Shown: in pieces, positions 33,151-42,674 of the stretch
Layout: each line of letters starts with the position of its first letter
Position numbering within the stretch: position 1 is the stretch's first letter
Origin: UBA4615 sp046046245
GTDB lineage: Bacteria; Pseudomonadota; Gammaproteobacteria; Burkholderiales; Burkholderiaceae_E
Direction: 5' to 3'
DNA: 64,000 nucleotides
NCBI GenBank assembly: GCA_046046245.1
Contig: JBJOKE010000017.1
Location: 57,513-121,512, forward strand
The notes under the pieces: generated by a model
Databases searched by the model: none
Told to the model about the DNA's origin: nothing
The model's input: only the letters and a program-made list of their open reading frames with translations
Made by a program: the position numbers and the translations under genes

Positions 33151-33975
33151 TCAGGATTTCCGGAACCGGTTGATCGCGTCCCGGGTGTCCAGCGCGGCGC
33201 GGCGGGCAGCCTCGGCGAAGTCCTCGCCCGAGCCCGCGTAGAGGATCGCCCGCGACGAGTTGATCATCATGCCGGCGCCGTCCGCGTCGCGGCCCGCGGC
33301 CACGGTGGCGGCCACGTCGCCGCCCTGGGCGCCGATGCCCGGCACCAGCAGCGGCAGCGCGGGGGCCAGCTCGCGCACGCGTGCCAGCTCGGCCGGCACG
33401 GTCGCGCCGACCACCAGGCCGAGCTCGCCGCCCCGGTTCCACGGTCCGGCCGCGAGCCGCGCCACGCGCTCGTAGAGCCGCTCGCCGCCGACGTCGAGCG
33501 ACTGCAGGTCGGCGCCGCCCGGGTTCGAGGTGCGGCACAGCAGGATCACGCCGCGGCCCGCGTGCCCGAGCCAGGGCTCGACCGAATCGAAGCCCATGTA
33601 CGGGTTCACCGTGACGGCGTCGGCGCGGTAGCGCTCGAAGGCCTCGCGCGCGTACTGCTCGGCGGTCGAGCCGATGTCGCCGCGCTTGGCGTCGAGGATC
33701 ACCGGCACGCCGGGGTGCCTCGCATGGACGTGCTCGATCAGCGCCTCGAGCTGGTCCTCGGCGCGCTGCGCGGCGAAATAGGCGATCTGCGGCTTGAACG
33801 CGCAGACGAGGTCGGCCGTCGCATCGACGATCGCGGCACAGAAGCGCAGCACCGCGTCGGGCCGGCCCGCGAGAGGGCGGGGCAGCTTCGCCGGATCGGG
33901 ATCGAGCCCGACGCACAGCAGCGAATCGGAACGGGCCCAGGCGTCCCTGAGCGACACTGTGAAGGAAGCGGCCAT
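33151..33975 (-). CDS. pyrF: Orotidine 5'-phosphate decarboxylase (type 2)
   Basis: 274 residues, matching the longer type 2 PyrF. It converts OMP to UMP in pyrimidine synthesis. Visible: LLCVGLDPDPAKLP at the N terminus, FKPQIAYFAA, the catalytic DAKRGDIGSTAEQYA (Asp95, Lys97, Asp100), VTVNPYMGFDSVEPW and LLVPGIGAQGGD. Single gene, divergent from a DMT exporter; 46 bp separate its stop from the response-regulator start. Confidence 0.95.
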   Translation of the reverse strand: MAASFTVSLRDAWARSDSLLCVGLDPDPAKLPRPLAGRPDAVLRFCAAIVDATADLVCAFKPQIAYFAAQRAEDQLEALIEHVHARHPGVPVILDAKRGDIGSTAEQYAREAFERYRADAVTVNPYMGFDSVEPWLGHAGRGVILLCRTSNPGGADLQSLDVGGERLYERVARLAAGPWNRGGELGLVVGATVPAELARVRELAPALPLLVPGIGAQGGDVAATVAAGRDADGAGMMINSSRAILYAGSGEDFAEAARRAALDTRDAINRFRKS

Positions 33976-34100
33976 GGCGGCGGCGATTCTACCCGCCCGA
34001 CCCCGCCGGACGGCGTGCGCCGCGTCGCCGTCGCCCTCACGTTTCCATCACTCGCCACCACCCGAACGGGTGGCGCGACCCCGTCCGATCCGCCCTTCCC

Positions 34101-35003
34101 ATGCGCGTCTCGCTGTCCCGCAAGGACCTCGTCCTGCTCGTCGTCCTCACGCTGATCTGGGGCGTCAACTGGCCGGTGATGAAGGCCGGCGTGCGCGACT
34201 TCGCGCCGCTCAGCTTCCGCACGCTGTGCATGGCGGGCGGCGTGCTGCTGCTCGCCGCGATGGCGCGTGCGCAGGGGCTGTCGCTGCGGGTGCGGCGCGA
34301 GCACTGGCGCGAGCTCGCGCTGCTCGGCCTCACGAACATGGTGATCTGGTACGTGCTGTCGATCTGGGGCGTGAAGCTGCTGTCGTCGGGGCGTGCGGCG
34401 ATCCTCGGCTACACGATGCCGGTGTGGACGGCGCTGGTGGGCTGGCTCTTCTACCGAGACCGGCTGGATGCGCGCACCGGCCTGGGCGTGCTCGCGGCCT
34501 GCGCGGCGATCGCGCTGCTGCTGGGCGGCGAGCTCGCGACGCTCGCGGGCCGGCCGCTCGGCACGCTGTTCATGCTGGGCGCGGCCTTCGCCTGGGCGGT
34601 GGGCACGCAGTGGATGCGGCGGCGCACGGTGCCGGGCTCGGTGATCGTGCTGACCTTCTGGATGATGCTGATGTCGCTCGCCACCTGCACCGCGATCGCC
34701 TGGACGGTCGAGCGCACGCAGTGGGTCCGCTGGCCGAACGGCGTCGAATGGGCGGCGATCCTCTACAACGTGTTCCTGGTGTTCGGCGCGGCGCAGCTGC
34801 TGTGGTTCCGGCTGGCCACGATCCTGCCGCCGGTGGCGAGCAGCCTGTCGGTGATGCTGATCCCGGTCGTCGGCCTGTTCTCGGGCATGGCGATGCTCGG
34901 CGAGACGCCGACCTGGCACGACTGGGCGGCGCTCGCCTGCGTGATCGGGTCGATCGCGAGCGTGCTGTGGCCGACGCGTCGCGCGGCGCCGGCAGGCGGC
35001 TGA
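34101..35003 (+). CDS. DMT superfamily (EamA) transporter
   Basis: 300 residues with about ten hydrophobic helices in two EamA repeats. The first starts VLLVVLTLIWGVNWPVMKAGV with the typical TLIWGxNWP motif; the second begins near FMLGAAFAWAVGTQWMRR. LGETPTWHDWAALACVIGSIA is the conserved tail of repeat two. Probable inner-membrane exporter of a metabolite or drug; substrate unknown. Convergent with cheB, with a single base between their stops. Confidence 0.88.
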   Translation: MRVSLSRKDLVLLVVLTLIWGVNWPVMKAGVRDFAPLSFRTLCMAGGVLLLAAMARAQGLSLRVRREHWRELALLGLTNMVIWYVLSIWGVKLLSSGRAAILGYTMPVWTALVGWLFYRDRLDARTGLGVLAACAAIALLLGGELATLAGRPLGTLFMLGAAFAWAVGTQWMRRRTVPGSVIVLTFWMMLMSLATCTAIAWTVERTQWVRWPNGVEWAAILYNVFLVFGAAQLLWFRLATILPPVASSLSVMLIPVVGLFSGMAMLGETPTWHDWAALACVIGSIASVLWPTRRAAPAGG

Positions 35004-35004
35004 C

Positions 35005-36054
35005 TCAGCCGCGCGCGTCGAACTGCAGGATCGCCTCGGCCACCCGCTCGATCGGCAGCACCTCGTCGACGGCGCCGAGCGCGATCGCCTCCTTGGGCAT
35101 GCCGAAGACGATGCAGGTCGCCTCGTCCTGCGCGACGGTGCGGGCGCCGGCGTCGTGCATCGCCTTCATGCCGCGGGCGCCGTCGTCGCCCATGCCGGTG
35201 AGCAGGATGCCGAGCGCGTCCGATCCCGCGTGCGCCGCGGCCGAGCGGAACAGCACGTCCACCGACGGCGCGTGCCGGTTCACCGGCGGGCCCGGCTTCA
35301 CCACCGCGTGGTAGTCGCCGCCCACCTTGCGCAGCTCGAGGTGCCGGCCGCCCGGCGCCACCAGCGCCACGCCGCGCTCCAGGCGGGCGCCGTCGGTCGC
35401 CTCGCGCACGCTCATCGGCACGATGCCGTCGACGCGCTCGGCCCACATCCGCGTGAAGCCGGCCGGCATGTGCTGGACGATCGCGATGCCCGGGGCGTCG
35501 GCGGGCAGGCGCGAGAGGATCGTCTCGACGGCCTGGACGCCGCCGGTGGAACTGCCGATGACGACGGGCTTGCCGACGGCGAGCGCACGGCCCGCGCCGG
35601 TCGCGCTCGGCGCTCGCGGTCCCGGGTGGGCGGCGACCGTGGCCGGTCGGCGCGGCCGGGCGCCGGCGGCGGCGCGGATCGCCGCGACCAGCACGCGTCG
35701 CGAGGACTCGATGTAGGCCTTCAGGTCCAGCCTCGGCTTGGTCACCACCGAGACCGCGCCGGCCGAGAGGGCCTCCAGCGCGACCGGCCCGCCGGCCACG
35801 GTCAGCGTCGAGCAGATGACGGTGGGGATCGGGTCCTCGGCCATCTGCCGACGCAGGAAGGTCAGGCCGTCCATGCCCGGCATCTCGACGTCGAGCAGCA
35901 GCACGTCGGGCCTGAGCCTGCGGATCATCGGCATGGCGACGATCGGGTTCGGCGCGGATCCGGCGAGCACCACCTCGCGATCGTCGCGCAGCAGGTGCGC
36001 CATCCCCTGGCGCATCACCGCCGAGTCGTCGACCACGAACAGACGGATCGCCAT
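35005..36054 (-). CDS. cheB: Chemotaxis protein-glutamate methylesterase CheB
   Basis: 349 residues. The receiver domain has acidic residues DD (9-10), phospho-Asp55 (LLLDVEMPGMDG) and Lys106 (VTKP). A linker of about 40 residues leads to the methylesterase domain with the Ser-His-Asp triad: SSTGG (Ser168/169), QHMPAGFT (His195), LTGMGDDGARG (Asp290/291). It removes methyl groups from receptors and deamidates glutamines, giving adaptation. It is the last gene of the nine-gene chemotaxis operon, 3 bp after cheD. Confidence 0.95.
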   Translation of the reverse strand: MAIRLFVVDDSAVMRQGMAHLLRDDREVVLAGSAPNPIVAMPMIRRLRPDVLLLDVEMPGMDGLTFLRRQMAEDPIPTVICSTLTVAGGPVALEALSAGAVSVVTKPRLDLKAYIESSRRVLVAAIRAAAGARPRRPATVAAHPGPRAPSATGAGRALAVGKPVVIGSSTGGVQAVETILSRLPADAPGIAIVQHMPAGFTRMWAERVDGIVPMSVREATDGARLERGVALVAPGGRHLELRKVGGDYHAVVKPGPPVNRHAPSVDVLFRSAAAHAGSDALGILLTGMGDDGARGMKAMHDAGARTVAQDEATCIVFGMPKEAIALGAVDEVLPIERVAEAILQFDARG

Positions 36055-36057
36055 CGT

Positions 36058-36597
36058 TCAGACGCTGACCGACTGCACCACCGGATCGCCCGCGCCGACG
36101 GCCCACTGCACCTTGCGGTACACCCGGCCGCCCACGTCGGCGTCCAGGATCCGGATGCCCAGCCGGTCGAGCTCCCGGAGCGCCCACCTCGCGTTCGCTT
36201 CGCCGACGTGCGCCTCGTCGGGGGCGAGCCCGGGGAACATGTTCCCGCCGCCGTACACCCAGGCGTCGCAGCGCAGCGGCTCGACGCCGCGCGCCCGAAG
36301 CGCGGCCGACATCGCGGCGAGCGCGTCGGGCGCGCGGACGGTCGGCCTCGTCGCCGAGGCGCCGCCCGCGGATCGCGACGCATGCACGAAGTGGCACATC
36401 GCGCCCACGCTGCGTGCCGGGTCCGCCAGCACGATCGACACGCACGACCCGAGCAGCGTCGCGAGTCTCGCGCCGCTGTTCACGCAGGCCACGTCGCCCG
36501 GATGGAGCGTGCGGCTCTCGGCGCCGAGCGGGTCGGGGCGCATCGGTGTCGGCGGCCGCGCCGTGGCCCGGCGCACGGCCAGCGCCAGCGCGGTCAC
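36058..36597 (-). CDS. cheD: Chemoreceptor glutamine deamidase CheD
   Basis: 179 residues. LHPGDVACVNSGARLATLLGSCVSIVL contains the catalytic cysteine (GSCV), MCHFVHAS the catalytic histidine, and YGGGNMFPG the conserved glycine loop. It deamidates receptor glutamines and interacts with CheB/CheC-type phosphatases. The GTG at 36597 overlaps the cheR stop (GTGA) and was chosen for coupling. An ATG at 36543 would give 161 residues and still include the whole domain. Confidence 0.88.
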   Translation of the reverse strand: MTALALAVRRATARPPTPMRPDPLGAESRTLHPGDVACVNSGARLATLLGSCVSIVLADPARSVGAMCHFVHASRSAGGASATRPTVRAPDALAAMSAALRARGVEPLRCDAWVYGGGNMFPGLAPDEAHVGEANARWALRELDRLGIRILDADVGGRVYRKVQWAVGAGDPVVQSVSV

Positions 36598-37409
36598 GCC
36601 GGGCGCCGGAACGCGCCCGGGGCGAGCGGTTCCAGCCGCTGGCTGCAGGGCACCCGTCCCTCCGCCGTGCCGACGAAGAACAGGCCACCCGGCCGCAGCC
36701 GTGACACGACGCGGTCCACGACCTCCCGCTTGGTGTCCTGATCGAAGTAGATCAGCACGTTGCGCAGGAACACCACGTCGAAGGGGCCCAGCGAGTCGAC
36801 CGGCCGGCACAGGTTCGTCCAGCCGAACCGGACCCGCTCGCGCAGCGGCCCGGCGATCCTCACCAGGCCCGCGGCCTCGCCCTCGCCGCGCTGGCAGTGG
36901 CGTCGGAGGCGATCCTTCGACACGGCGCGCAACCGCTCCTCGGGATACACCGCGGCCGAAGCGCGCCGCAGCACCCGGTCGCTGACGTCGGTGCCGAGCA
37001 CCGACCATGTCTCGCCGACATGGCCGGAGCGCTGCAGGTCGTCGAGCAGCATCGCGATGGTGAAGGCCTCGTCGCCGAACGAGCAGGCCGCGCTCCAGAC
37101 CTCCACGGACCGAGGCCGTCTCGCCGCCAGCTCGCGCTCGAGCAGTTCGAAGTGCGCGGGCTCGCGGAAGAAGTAGGTCTCGTTGGTGGTGAGCAGGTCG
37201 ATCGCGACCTGCATCTCCTCGCCCTTCGGATTGCCGGCGATCATCGACACGTAGTCCTCGTAGCTCGCCAGCCCGAGCCGCTGCAGGCGCGGCGCGAGCC
37301 GGGAGCTCACCAGGTGTCGCTTGGTCTCGCCGAAGGCGATCCCGACGGTGTCGTACATCAGCGAGGCGATCCGCCTGAAGGCGTCGTCGCGCAATGCGAG
37401 CGTGGTCAC
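36594..37409 (-). CDS. cheR: Chemotaxis methyltransferase CheR
   Basis: 271 residues. The N-terminal helical CheR domain (FRRIASLMYDTVGIAFGETKR) is followed by the SAM-binding domain: TTNETYFFREPAHFELL, VEVWSAACSFGDEAFTIAMLL (motif I; the usual SSGEEPYT is SFGDEAFT here), GTDVSDRVLRRA and FDVVFLRNVLIYFD. It methylates receptor glutamates. In-operon after cheW (31-bp gap) and overlapping cheD. Confidence 0.94.
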   Translation of the reverse strand: MTTLALRDDAFRRIASLMYDTVGIAFGETKRHLVSSRLAPRLQRLGLASYEDYVSMIAGNPKGEEMQVAIDLLTTNETYFFREPAHFELLERELAARRPRSVEVWSAACSFGDEAFTIAMLLDDLQRSGHVGETWSVLGTDVSDRVLRRASAAVYPEERLRAVSKDRLRRHCQRGEGEAAGLVRIAGPLRERVRFGWTNLCRPVDSLGPFDVVFLRNVLIYFDQDTKREVVDRVVSRLRPGGLFFVGTAEGRVPCSQRLEPLAPGAFRRPA

Positions 37410-37440
37410 GGTTCCGGACTCCAGTCGATCGTGATCCGCG

Positions 37441-37974
37441 TCAGGCGAGCGCCGCCTCGGGGGTGGCGGCGCAGATCGCCGCCATCTCCTCGACGTCGAA
37501 CGCCCGGTCGGGCTCGAGCAGGATCACGAAGCGTCCGCCGTGCTTGCCCATGCCGCGGATGAAGTCGCGCCGCACCGTCGCGCCGAAGTTCGGCGGCGGC
37601 TCGATCATGTCGGCTGCGATCTCCACGACCTCGCTGACCGCATCCACCAGCAGGCCGAGCTCGGTCCGCTCGCCGTCGCGCTCGGCATCGAAGATGATGA
37701 TGCAGGTCTTCTTGCCGACCTCGGCGCCGGCGCGCCCGAAGCGCGCCTGCAGGTCGATCACCGGCACGACCGCGCCGCGCAGGTTGATCACGCCGCGCAC
37801 GAACGAGGGCATCAGCGGCACGGTCGTCATCGGACCGTACTGGATGATCTCGCGCACCGTGCGGATGTCGAGGGCGAACACCTCCTCTCCGAGCGTGAAG
37901 GTGAGGAACTGCGCCGCTTCCGCCTCGGGTTGGGCGGCCGCCGCGGGGGCGGCCCTTCGGTTCAGGTCTTTCAT
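37441..37974 (-). CDS. cheW: Chemotaxis adaptor CheW
   Basis: 177 residues. SH3-like adaptor fold: FLTFTLGEEVFALDIRTVREII, VPLMPSFVRGVINLRGAVVPVIDL with the conserved N-L-R-G loop, and LGLLVDAVSEVVEI. It couples receptors to CheA. The ATG at 37974 precedes a short Ala-rich linker; an upstream in-frame Met at 38076 would overlap the MCP gene. The C-terminal extension is a little longer than in E. coli CheW. Confidence 0.93.
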   Translation of the reverse strand: MKDLNRRAAPAAAAQPEAEAAQFLTFTLGEEVFALDIRTVREIIQYGPMTTVPLMPSFVRGVINLRGAVVPVIDLQARFGRAGAEVGKKTCIIIFDAERDGERTELGLLVDAVSEVVEIAADMIEPPPNFGATVRRDFIRGMGKHGGRFVILLEPDRAFDVEEMAAICAATPEAALA

Positions 37975-37990
37975 GGTCGCCACCCTGAGA

Positions 37991-40447
37991 TCAGTACGGA
38001 CGGAAGTTGCCGCCGGCGCCTGCGGTCGTCGCGGCGGCGCGGCGCGGACGGGCCGCCTCCGGCTCCGCACGCCCACCGCGGGCGGGCTTCGCGGCCGGCT
38101 CGGTCGTCGAGAAGAACGACATCGACTGCTGCAGCTGCTCGGCCTGTCCGGAGAGCTCCTCGGAGGTCGCGGCGAGCTCCTCGGAGGCCGACGCGTTCTG
38201 CTGCGTGGCCTTGTTCAGATGGCCCATCGCGGTGCCGATCTGCGAGACGGACTGGCTCTGCTCGGACGAGGCGGCGGCGATCTCCTGGACGAGGCCGCTG
38301 GTCTTCTGGATCGAGGGCACGATCTCCTGCAGCAGTCGTCCGGCGCGCTCGGCGGTGGAGACGGAGTCGGTGGCCAGACCGCCGATCTCCTTCGCGGCCT
38401 CCTGGCTGCGCTCGGCGAGCTTGCGGACCTCGGCGGCGACGACCGCGAAGCCCTTGCCGTGCTCGCCGGCCCGGGCGGCCTCGATGGCGGCGTTCAGGGC
38501 CAGCAGGTTGGTCTGGTAGGCGATGTCGTCGACGATCGAGATCTTCTGGGCGATCTGCTTCATCGCCTGCACGGTGAGCGCGACGGCCTCGCCGCCTTCA
38601 CCGGCTTCCTTGGACGCCTTGGCGGCCATGCCGTCGGTGACGCGGGCGTTGTCGCTGTTCTGGGTGATCGAGGCGGACATGGTGTCGATCGACGAGGTGG
38701 TCTCCTCGACCGAGGCGGCCTGCTCGCTCGCCGACTGCGACAGCGACTGCGCCGTCGACGAGACCTGCGCGGCCGCGCTGGTGAGCGCGTCGGCGGCGGC
38801 GCGCACCTCGTCGATGATCTGCGCGAGCTTCTCGCTGCTCTGGTTGGCGTCGTTCTTCAGCCGGTCGAACACGCCCGAGGCGTCGCGGGTGATCCGCTGG
38901 CCGAGGTCGCCGTTGGCGAGGCCGCCGAGCACGCGCGCCACGTCGTCGATCACGTCGGACAGGGTCTGGCTGGTCACGTTCGCGTTGCGGCGGACCTCGC
39001 CGAACGAGCCCTGGTAGTCGCGATCGATCCGCTGCGACAGGTCACCCTGCGCGAGCGCGCCGAAGACGCGGCCCACGTCGTCGAACACCGACGAGGTCGT
39101 CTCCAGCATCCGGTTGATGCCGCCGCACAGCGCCTCGATCTGGCCGCTCTTGCCCTCCATCGGGACGCGCCGGGTGAGGTCGCCCTGCTCGGCCGCCGTC
39201 ATCGCATGCTGCGACTGCTCGACCGCCAGCTGCAGCATCTGCGCGGCCTTCACCTGCTCGGTCACGTCGGTCGCGTACTTGACGACCTTGTAGGCCTTGC
39301 CGTCCGGATCGAAGATCGGGTTGTAGGTGGCCTGGATCCAGATCTCGCGGCCGCCCTTGGCGATGCGCTTGTACTGGCCGGCGTCGAACTCGCCGCGACC
39401 GAGCTTGTCCCAGAACATCCGGTACTCGACGCTGGCGCGGTAGGCCGGCTCGACGAACATCGAGTGATGCTGGCCCTTGATCTCGGCGATCGTGTAGCCG
39501 AGCGCACCGAGGAAGTTGTCGTTCGCGTGCAGGATCCGCCCGTCGAGCGAGAACTCGATCGCGGCCTGGGCGCGGTCGATCGCGGTCAGCCGGCCGGTCA
39601 TGTCGGCCTCGGTCAGCTTCGCCGCGGTGATGTCGGTCGCGAACTTGACGACCTTCACCGGCTTGCCGCTCGCATCGAACACCGGGTTGTAGCTCGCCTG
39701 GATCCAGATCTCGCGGCCGCCCTTGGCGATGCGCTTGTACTGGCCGGCGTCGAACTCGCCGCGGCCGAGCTTGTCCCAGAACGCCCGGTATTCGGCGCTC
39801 GAGCGGTAGTCGGGGGTGGCGAACATCGAGTGATGCTGGCCCTTGATCTCGGCGAGCGTGTAGCCGAGCGCGCCGAGGAAGTTGTCGTTCGCCGTCAGGA
39901 TCGTGCCCTTCGTGTCGAACTCGATCACCGCCTGCGAGCGCGAGACCGCCTCGAGCTTGCCCTGGGCGTCGGCGCGCTCGAGCGTGACCTCGGTGATGTC
40001 GGTCGCGAACTTGACGACCTTCACCGGCTTGCCGCTCGCATCGAGCACCGGGTTGTAGGTGGCCTGGATCCAGATCTCGCGGCCGCCCTTGGCGATGCGC
40101 TTGTACTGGCCGGCGTCGAACTCGCCGCGGCCGAGCTTGTCCCAGAACATCCGGTACTCGGCGCTCGCGCGGTAGGCCGGCTCGACGAACATCGAGTGAT
40201 GCTGGCCCTTGATCTCGGCGAGCGTGTAGCCGAGCGCGCCGAGGAAGTTGTCGTTCGCATCGAGGATCCGACCCTGCAGGTCGAACTCGATCACCGCCTG
40301 CGAGCGCAGGATGGCGTCGACCTTGCCCTTCAGGTCGGCGACGGCGGAGGCATCGACCGCGGGCGGCTGGGAGGCGTGCGGCGAGATCAGGTCGTGACGG
40401 GTGCCGTTCAGCAGGCGGTCGAACCAGGATTGCTTGAGCGTGCTCAT
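37991..40447 (-). CDS. Cytosolic methyl-accepting protein with three tandem PAS domains
   Basis: 818 residues, no transmembrane segment or signal peptide. Three PAS modules of exactly 122 residues (starting at about 49, 171 and 293) are nearly identical, each with NDNFLGALGYTxAEIKGQHHSMF and FWDKLGRGEFDAGQYKRIAKGG. They are followed by HAMP-like units (QGDLTRRV, QGDLSQRI, NGDLGQRI) and a signalling domain with the hairpin LALNAAIEAARAGEHGKGFAVVA. The layout is BdlA/Aer-like, suggesting sensing of an internal redox or energy cue. A basic Ala-rich tail ends GGNFRPY, without a canonical NWETF pentapeptide. Encoded between cheA and cheW. Confidence 0.92.
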   Translation of the reverse strand: MSTLKQSWFDRLLNGTRHDLISPHASQPPAVDASAVADLKGKVDAILRSQAVIEFDLQGRILDANDNFLGALGYTLAEIKGQHHSMFVEPAYRASAEYRMFWDKLGRGEFDAGQYKRIAKGGREIWIQATYNPVLDASGKPVKVVKFATDITEVTLERADAQGKLEAVSRSQAVIEFDTKGTILTANDNFLGALGYTLAEIKGQHHSMFATPDYRSSAEYRAFWDKLGRGEFDAGQYKRIAKGGREIWIQASYNPVFDASGKPVKVVKFATDITAAKLTEADMTGRLTAIDRAQAAIEFSLDGRILHANDNFLGALGYTIAEIKGQHHSMFVEPAYRASVEYRMFWDKLGRGEFDAGQYKRIAKGGREIWIQATYNPIFDPDGKAYKVVKYATDVTEQVKAAQMLQLAVEQSQHAMTAAEQGDLTRRVPMEGKSGQIEALCGGINRMLETTSSVFDDVGRVFGALAQGDLSQRIDRDYQGSFGEVRRNANVTSQTLSDVIDDVARVLGGLANGDLGQRITRDASGVFDRLKNDANQSSEKLAQIIDEVRAAADALTSAAAQVSSTAQSLSQSASEQAASVEETTSSIDTMSASITQNSDNARVTDGMAAKASKEAGEGGEAVALTVQAMKQIAQKISIVDDIAYQTNLLALNAAIEAARAGEHGKGFAVVAAEVRKLAERSQEAAKEIGGLATDSVSTAERAGRLLQEIVPSIQKTSGLVQEIAAASSEQSQSVSQIGTAMGHLNKATQQNASASEELAATSEELSGQAEQLQQSMSFFSTTEPAAKPARGGRAEPEAARPRRAAATTAGAGGNFRPY
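39206..40303. repeat. Three tandem 366-bp coding repeats (PAS modules)
   Basis: Units of about 366 bp (40303-39938, 39937-39572, 39571-39206) encode the three PAS domains of the soluble MCP. Long blocks are identical or nearly so at the DNA level, for example the part encoding FDAGQYKRIAKGGREIWIQ. This indicates recent duplication or ongoing gene conversion. Confidence 0.85.
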
Positions 40448-40493
40448 GGTGGGGGGTCCTTCGGGGGGCGAATGGGGAGGGGGGGCGGGTCGG

Positions 40494-42674
40494 TCAGGTA
40501 CGGAGCGGGGCGGGGGTGTCCCGTTCGGCGGAGGTCGGTCGGGCGACGCGCGGGGTGGCGCGATCCTCGGTGGAGGCGGCCAGGTCGCCGAGCGCGCCCA
40601 CGTCGATGATCAGCGCGACCTCGCCGTTGCCGAGGATCGTGGAGCCGGACATGCCGCGCAGGCTGCGGAACATGCGGCCGAGCGGCTTGATGACGGTCTG
40701 GTGCTGGCCGAGCAGCTGGTCGACGACCACGCCGAAGCGGCGGCCGGCGGCCTGCAGCACGACGATGCTCGAGCGCTCCGGATGCGGGGACTCGAGCGAA
40801 TAGAGCGCACGCAGCCCGACGATCGGCAGCGGCTGCCCGCGCAGCTCGACCAGGCCGCGACCGCGGGCATCGAACGAGGCGGGGCCGATCCGGCTCTCGA
40901 TCACCTCGACGACCGTCTCCAGCGGCACGACGAAGCGGCTCGGGCCGACGCCGATCAGGAACCCGTCGATGATCGCCAGCGTGAGCGGCAGTCGGATCTC
41001 GACGGTCGTGCCCTCGCCCTCGACGCTGCGGAGCACGACGTGGCCGCGCAGCGCCTCGATGTTGCGCTTGACGACGTCCATGCCGACGCCCCGGCCGGAC
41101 AGGTTGGTGACCTGCTCGGCCGTCGAGAATCCGGGCTCGAAGATCAGCGCGCAGATCTCCTCGTCCGACGGCACGACGCCGCGCTCGAGCAGGCCGCGGT
41201 CCCAGGCCCGGGCGAGCACCTTGCGGCGGTCGATGCCGCGGCCGTCGTCGGTGATGCGGATCAGCACGCTGCCCGACTCGTGGCAGGCGGCGAGCACGAG
41301 GCGGCCGCGCGCGGGCTTGCCGGCCGCGGCGCGGTCTGCGGGCGACTCCAGTCCGTGGTCGAGCGCGTTGCGCACGAGGTGCATCAGCGGATCGGCGATC
41401 CGTTCGACCATGCTCTTGTCGAGCTCGGTCTCGCCGCCGACCAGCTCGAGCGCGACGTCCTTGCCGAGCTGGGATGCGGTGTCGCGCACCACGCGCCGGA
41501 AGCGGGCGAAGGTCTCGCCGATCGGCACCATCCGGAGCTGCAGCGTGCCGTTGCGGATCTCCTCGACGAGGCGGCCGATCTGGGCGTTCGCCTCGATGAG
41601 CGTGTCCTGTCCGGCCTGGCGCGCCAGCAGCGAGGCGCCCGCGCCGGCGATCACGAGCTCGCCGAGCAGGTTGATCACCTCGTCGAGGCGGTCGGCCTGG
41701 ACGCGGATGTATCGCGTGGCATCGTCGGCCGGCGCACCCTCGCGCGGCCGTGCGCTGCGCGACGGTGTCCCGCCCTCGGCTGCGCGAGCCGACTCCGAGC
41801 CGTCGCCCGCGTCGCCGCGGGACGGTGCCGCCGAGGCACTCGCCGCAGGTGCGGACGACTCGCGCGGCAGCGATGCGGCCGGGGCCGCGTCGGCCTCGGC
41901 CTCGTCGAGCGCCCGCAGGACGAGCTCGATCTCGTCGCGCACGAAGGCGAACGCATGCTCGATGTCGGCGCGTCCGACTCCGGCTCCGGCCTCGAGCTCG
42001 AGCTCGAACGCGAGATGGCAGGCCTCGGGCTCGAGCAGGTCGAGCGCGGGGACCGCGCTCTCGCGGCACTCGGCCGAGACCACGCGTCCGAGTCCCGCGA
42101 GATAGGTCAGGATCGCTAGCGGATCCATGCCGTTGCGGAAGGTCTCGGGGCCGAAGACGACCGAGACGCGCCAGCGGCGGGCGGCGGACGCCGCGCCCGC
42201 CGCAGCCGCGTCGCCGGCCGGGGCCGCGACGGCCGCGCTCGCCGGGCCGTCGGATCCGTCGCCGGCGGCCGCGCGCAGCTGCGCGACGAGCACGGCGCGC
42301 TCGTCGCCGCGGTCGTCCTCGCCCTGTCCGGCAGCCGCGTCCACCAGCCCGCGGATCTGGTCGTTGCAGCCGAGCAGCAGCGTCGACAGCGCCGGCGTCA
42401 GCAGCAGGCGGCCCTCGCGGAGCTGGTCGAGCAGGGTCTCGACGTGATGCGTGAACTCGACCACGGCGTCGAGGCCGAACAGCCCCGCCGAGCCCTTGAC
42501 CGTATGGGCGCAGCGGAAGAGCGCGTCGAGCAGGTCGCGGTCGTCGGGCGCGGTCTCGAGCTGCAGCAGCAGCTGCTCGATGCCCTCGATCTGCTCGCGG
42601 GCTTCGCTGATGAAGGCGGGCAGCGCCTCGGCGATGAACCGGGTGTCGGCATCGGTGTCGATCGGGCGGCTCAT
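40494..42674 (-). CDS. cheA: Chemotaxis histidine kinase CheA
   Basis: 726 residues. P1 phosphotransfer domain with His57 (FRCAHTVKGSAGLFG), an Ala-rich variable linker/P2-like region (about 130-350), P3 dimerisation (VQADRLDEVINLLGELVIAGA), and the P4 kinase with N box (DPLMHLVRNALDHGLE), G1 (ITDDGRGID) and G2 (GRGVGMDVVKRNIEAL). A P5 CheW-like domain (PLTLAIIDGFLIGVG to LGQHQTVIKPLGRM) ends the protein. It phosphorylates CheY and CheB in response to receptors. Start ATGA-coupled to the STAS gene. Confidence 0.95.
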   Translation of the reverse strand: MSRPIDTDADTRFIAEALPAFISEAREQIEGIEQLLLQLETAPDDRDLLDALFRCAHTVKGSAGLFGLDAVVEFTHHVETLLDQLREGRLLLTPALSTLLLGCNDQIRGLVDAAAGQGEDDRGDERAVLVAQLRAAAGDGSDGPASAAVAAPAGDAAAAGAASAARRWRVSVVFGPETFRNGMDPLAILTYLAGLGRVVSAECRESAVPALDLLEPEACHLAFELELEAGAGVGRADIEHAFAFVRDEIELVLRALDEAEADAAPAASLPRESSAPAASASAAPSRGDAGDGSESARAAEGGTPSRSARPREGAPADDATRYIRVQADRLDEVINLLGELVIAGAGASLLARQAGQDTLIEANAQIGRLVEEIRNGTLQLRMVPIGETFARFRRVVRDTASQLGKDVALELVGGETELDKSMVERIADPLMHLVRNALDHGLESPADRAAAGKPARGRLVLAACHESGSVLIRITDDGRGIDRRKVLARAWDRGLLERGVVPSDEEICALIFEPGFSTAEQVTNLSGRGVGMDVVKRNIEALRGHVVLRSVEGEGTTVEIRLPLTLAIIDGFLIGVGPSRFVVPLETVVEVIESRIGPASFDARGRGLVELRGQPLPIVGLRALYSLESPHPERSSIVVLQAAGRRFGVVVDQLLGQHQTVIKPLGRMFRSLRGMSGSTILGNGEVALIIDVGALGDLAASTEDRATPRVARPTSAERDTPAPLRT

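Noticed and set aside
39262..40260. Apparent direct repeats considered as a CRISPR-like array
   Set aside because: Units are 366 bp, coding and without spacers; they are duplicated PAS domains.
37394..40609. 1071-codon plus-strand frame with repeated leucine/valine-rich motifs
   Set aside because: Its repeats mirror the three PAS repeats of the MCP encoded on the other strand; no independent evidence.
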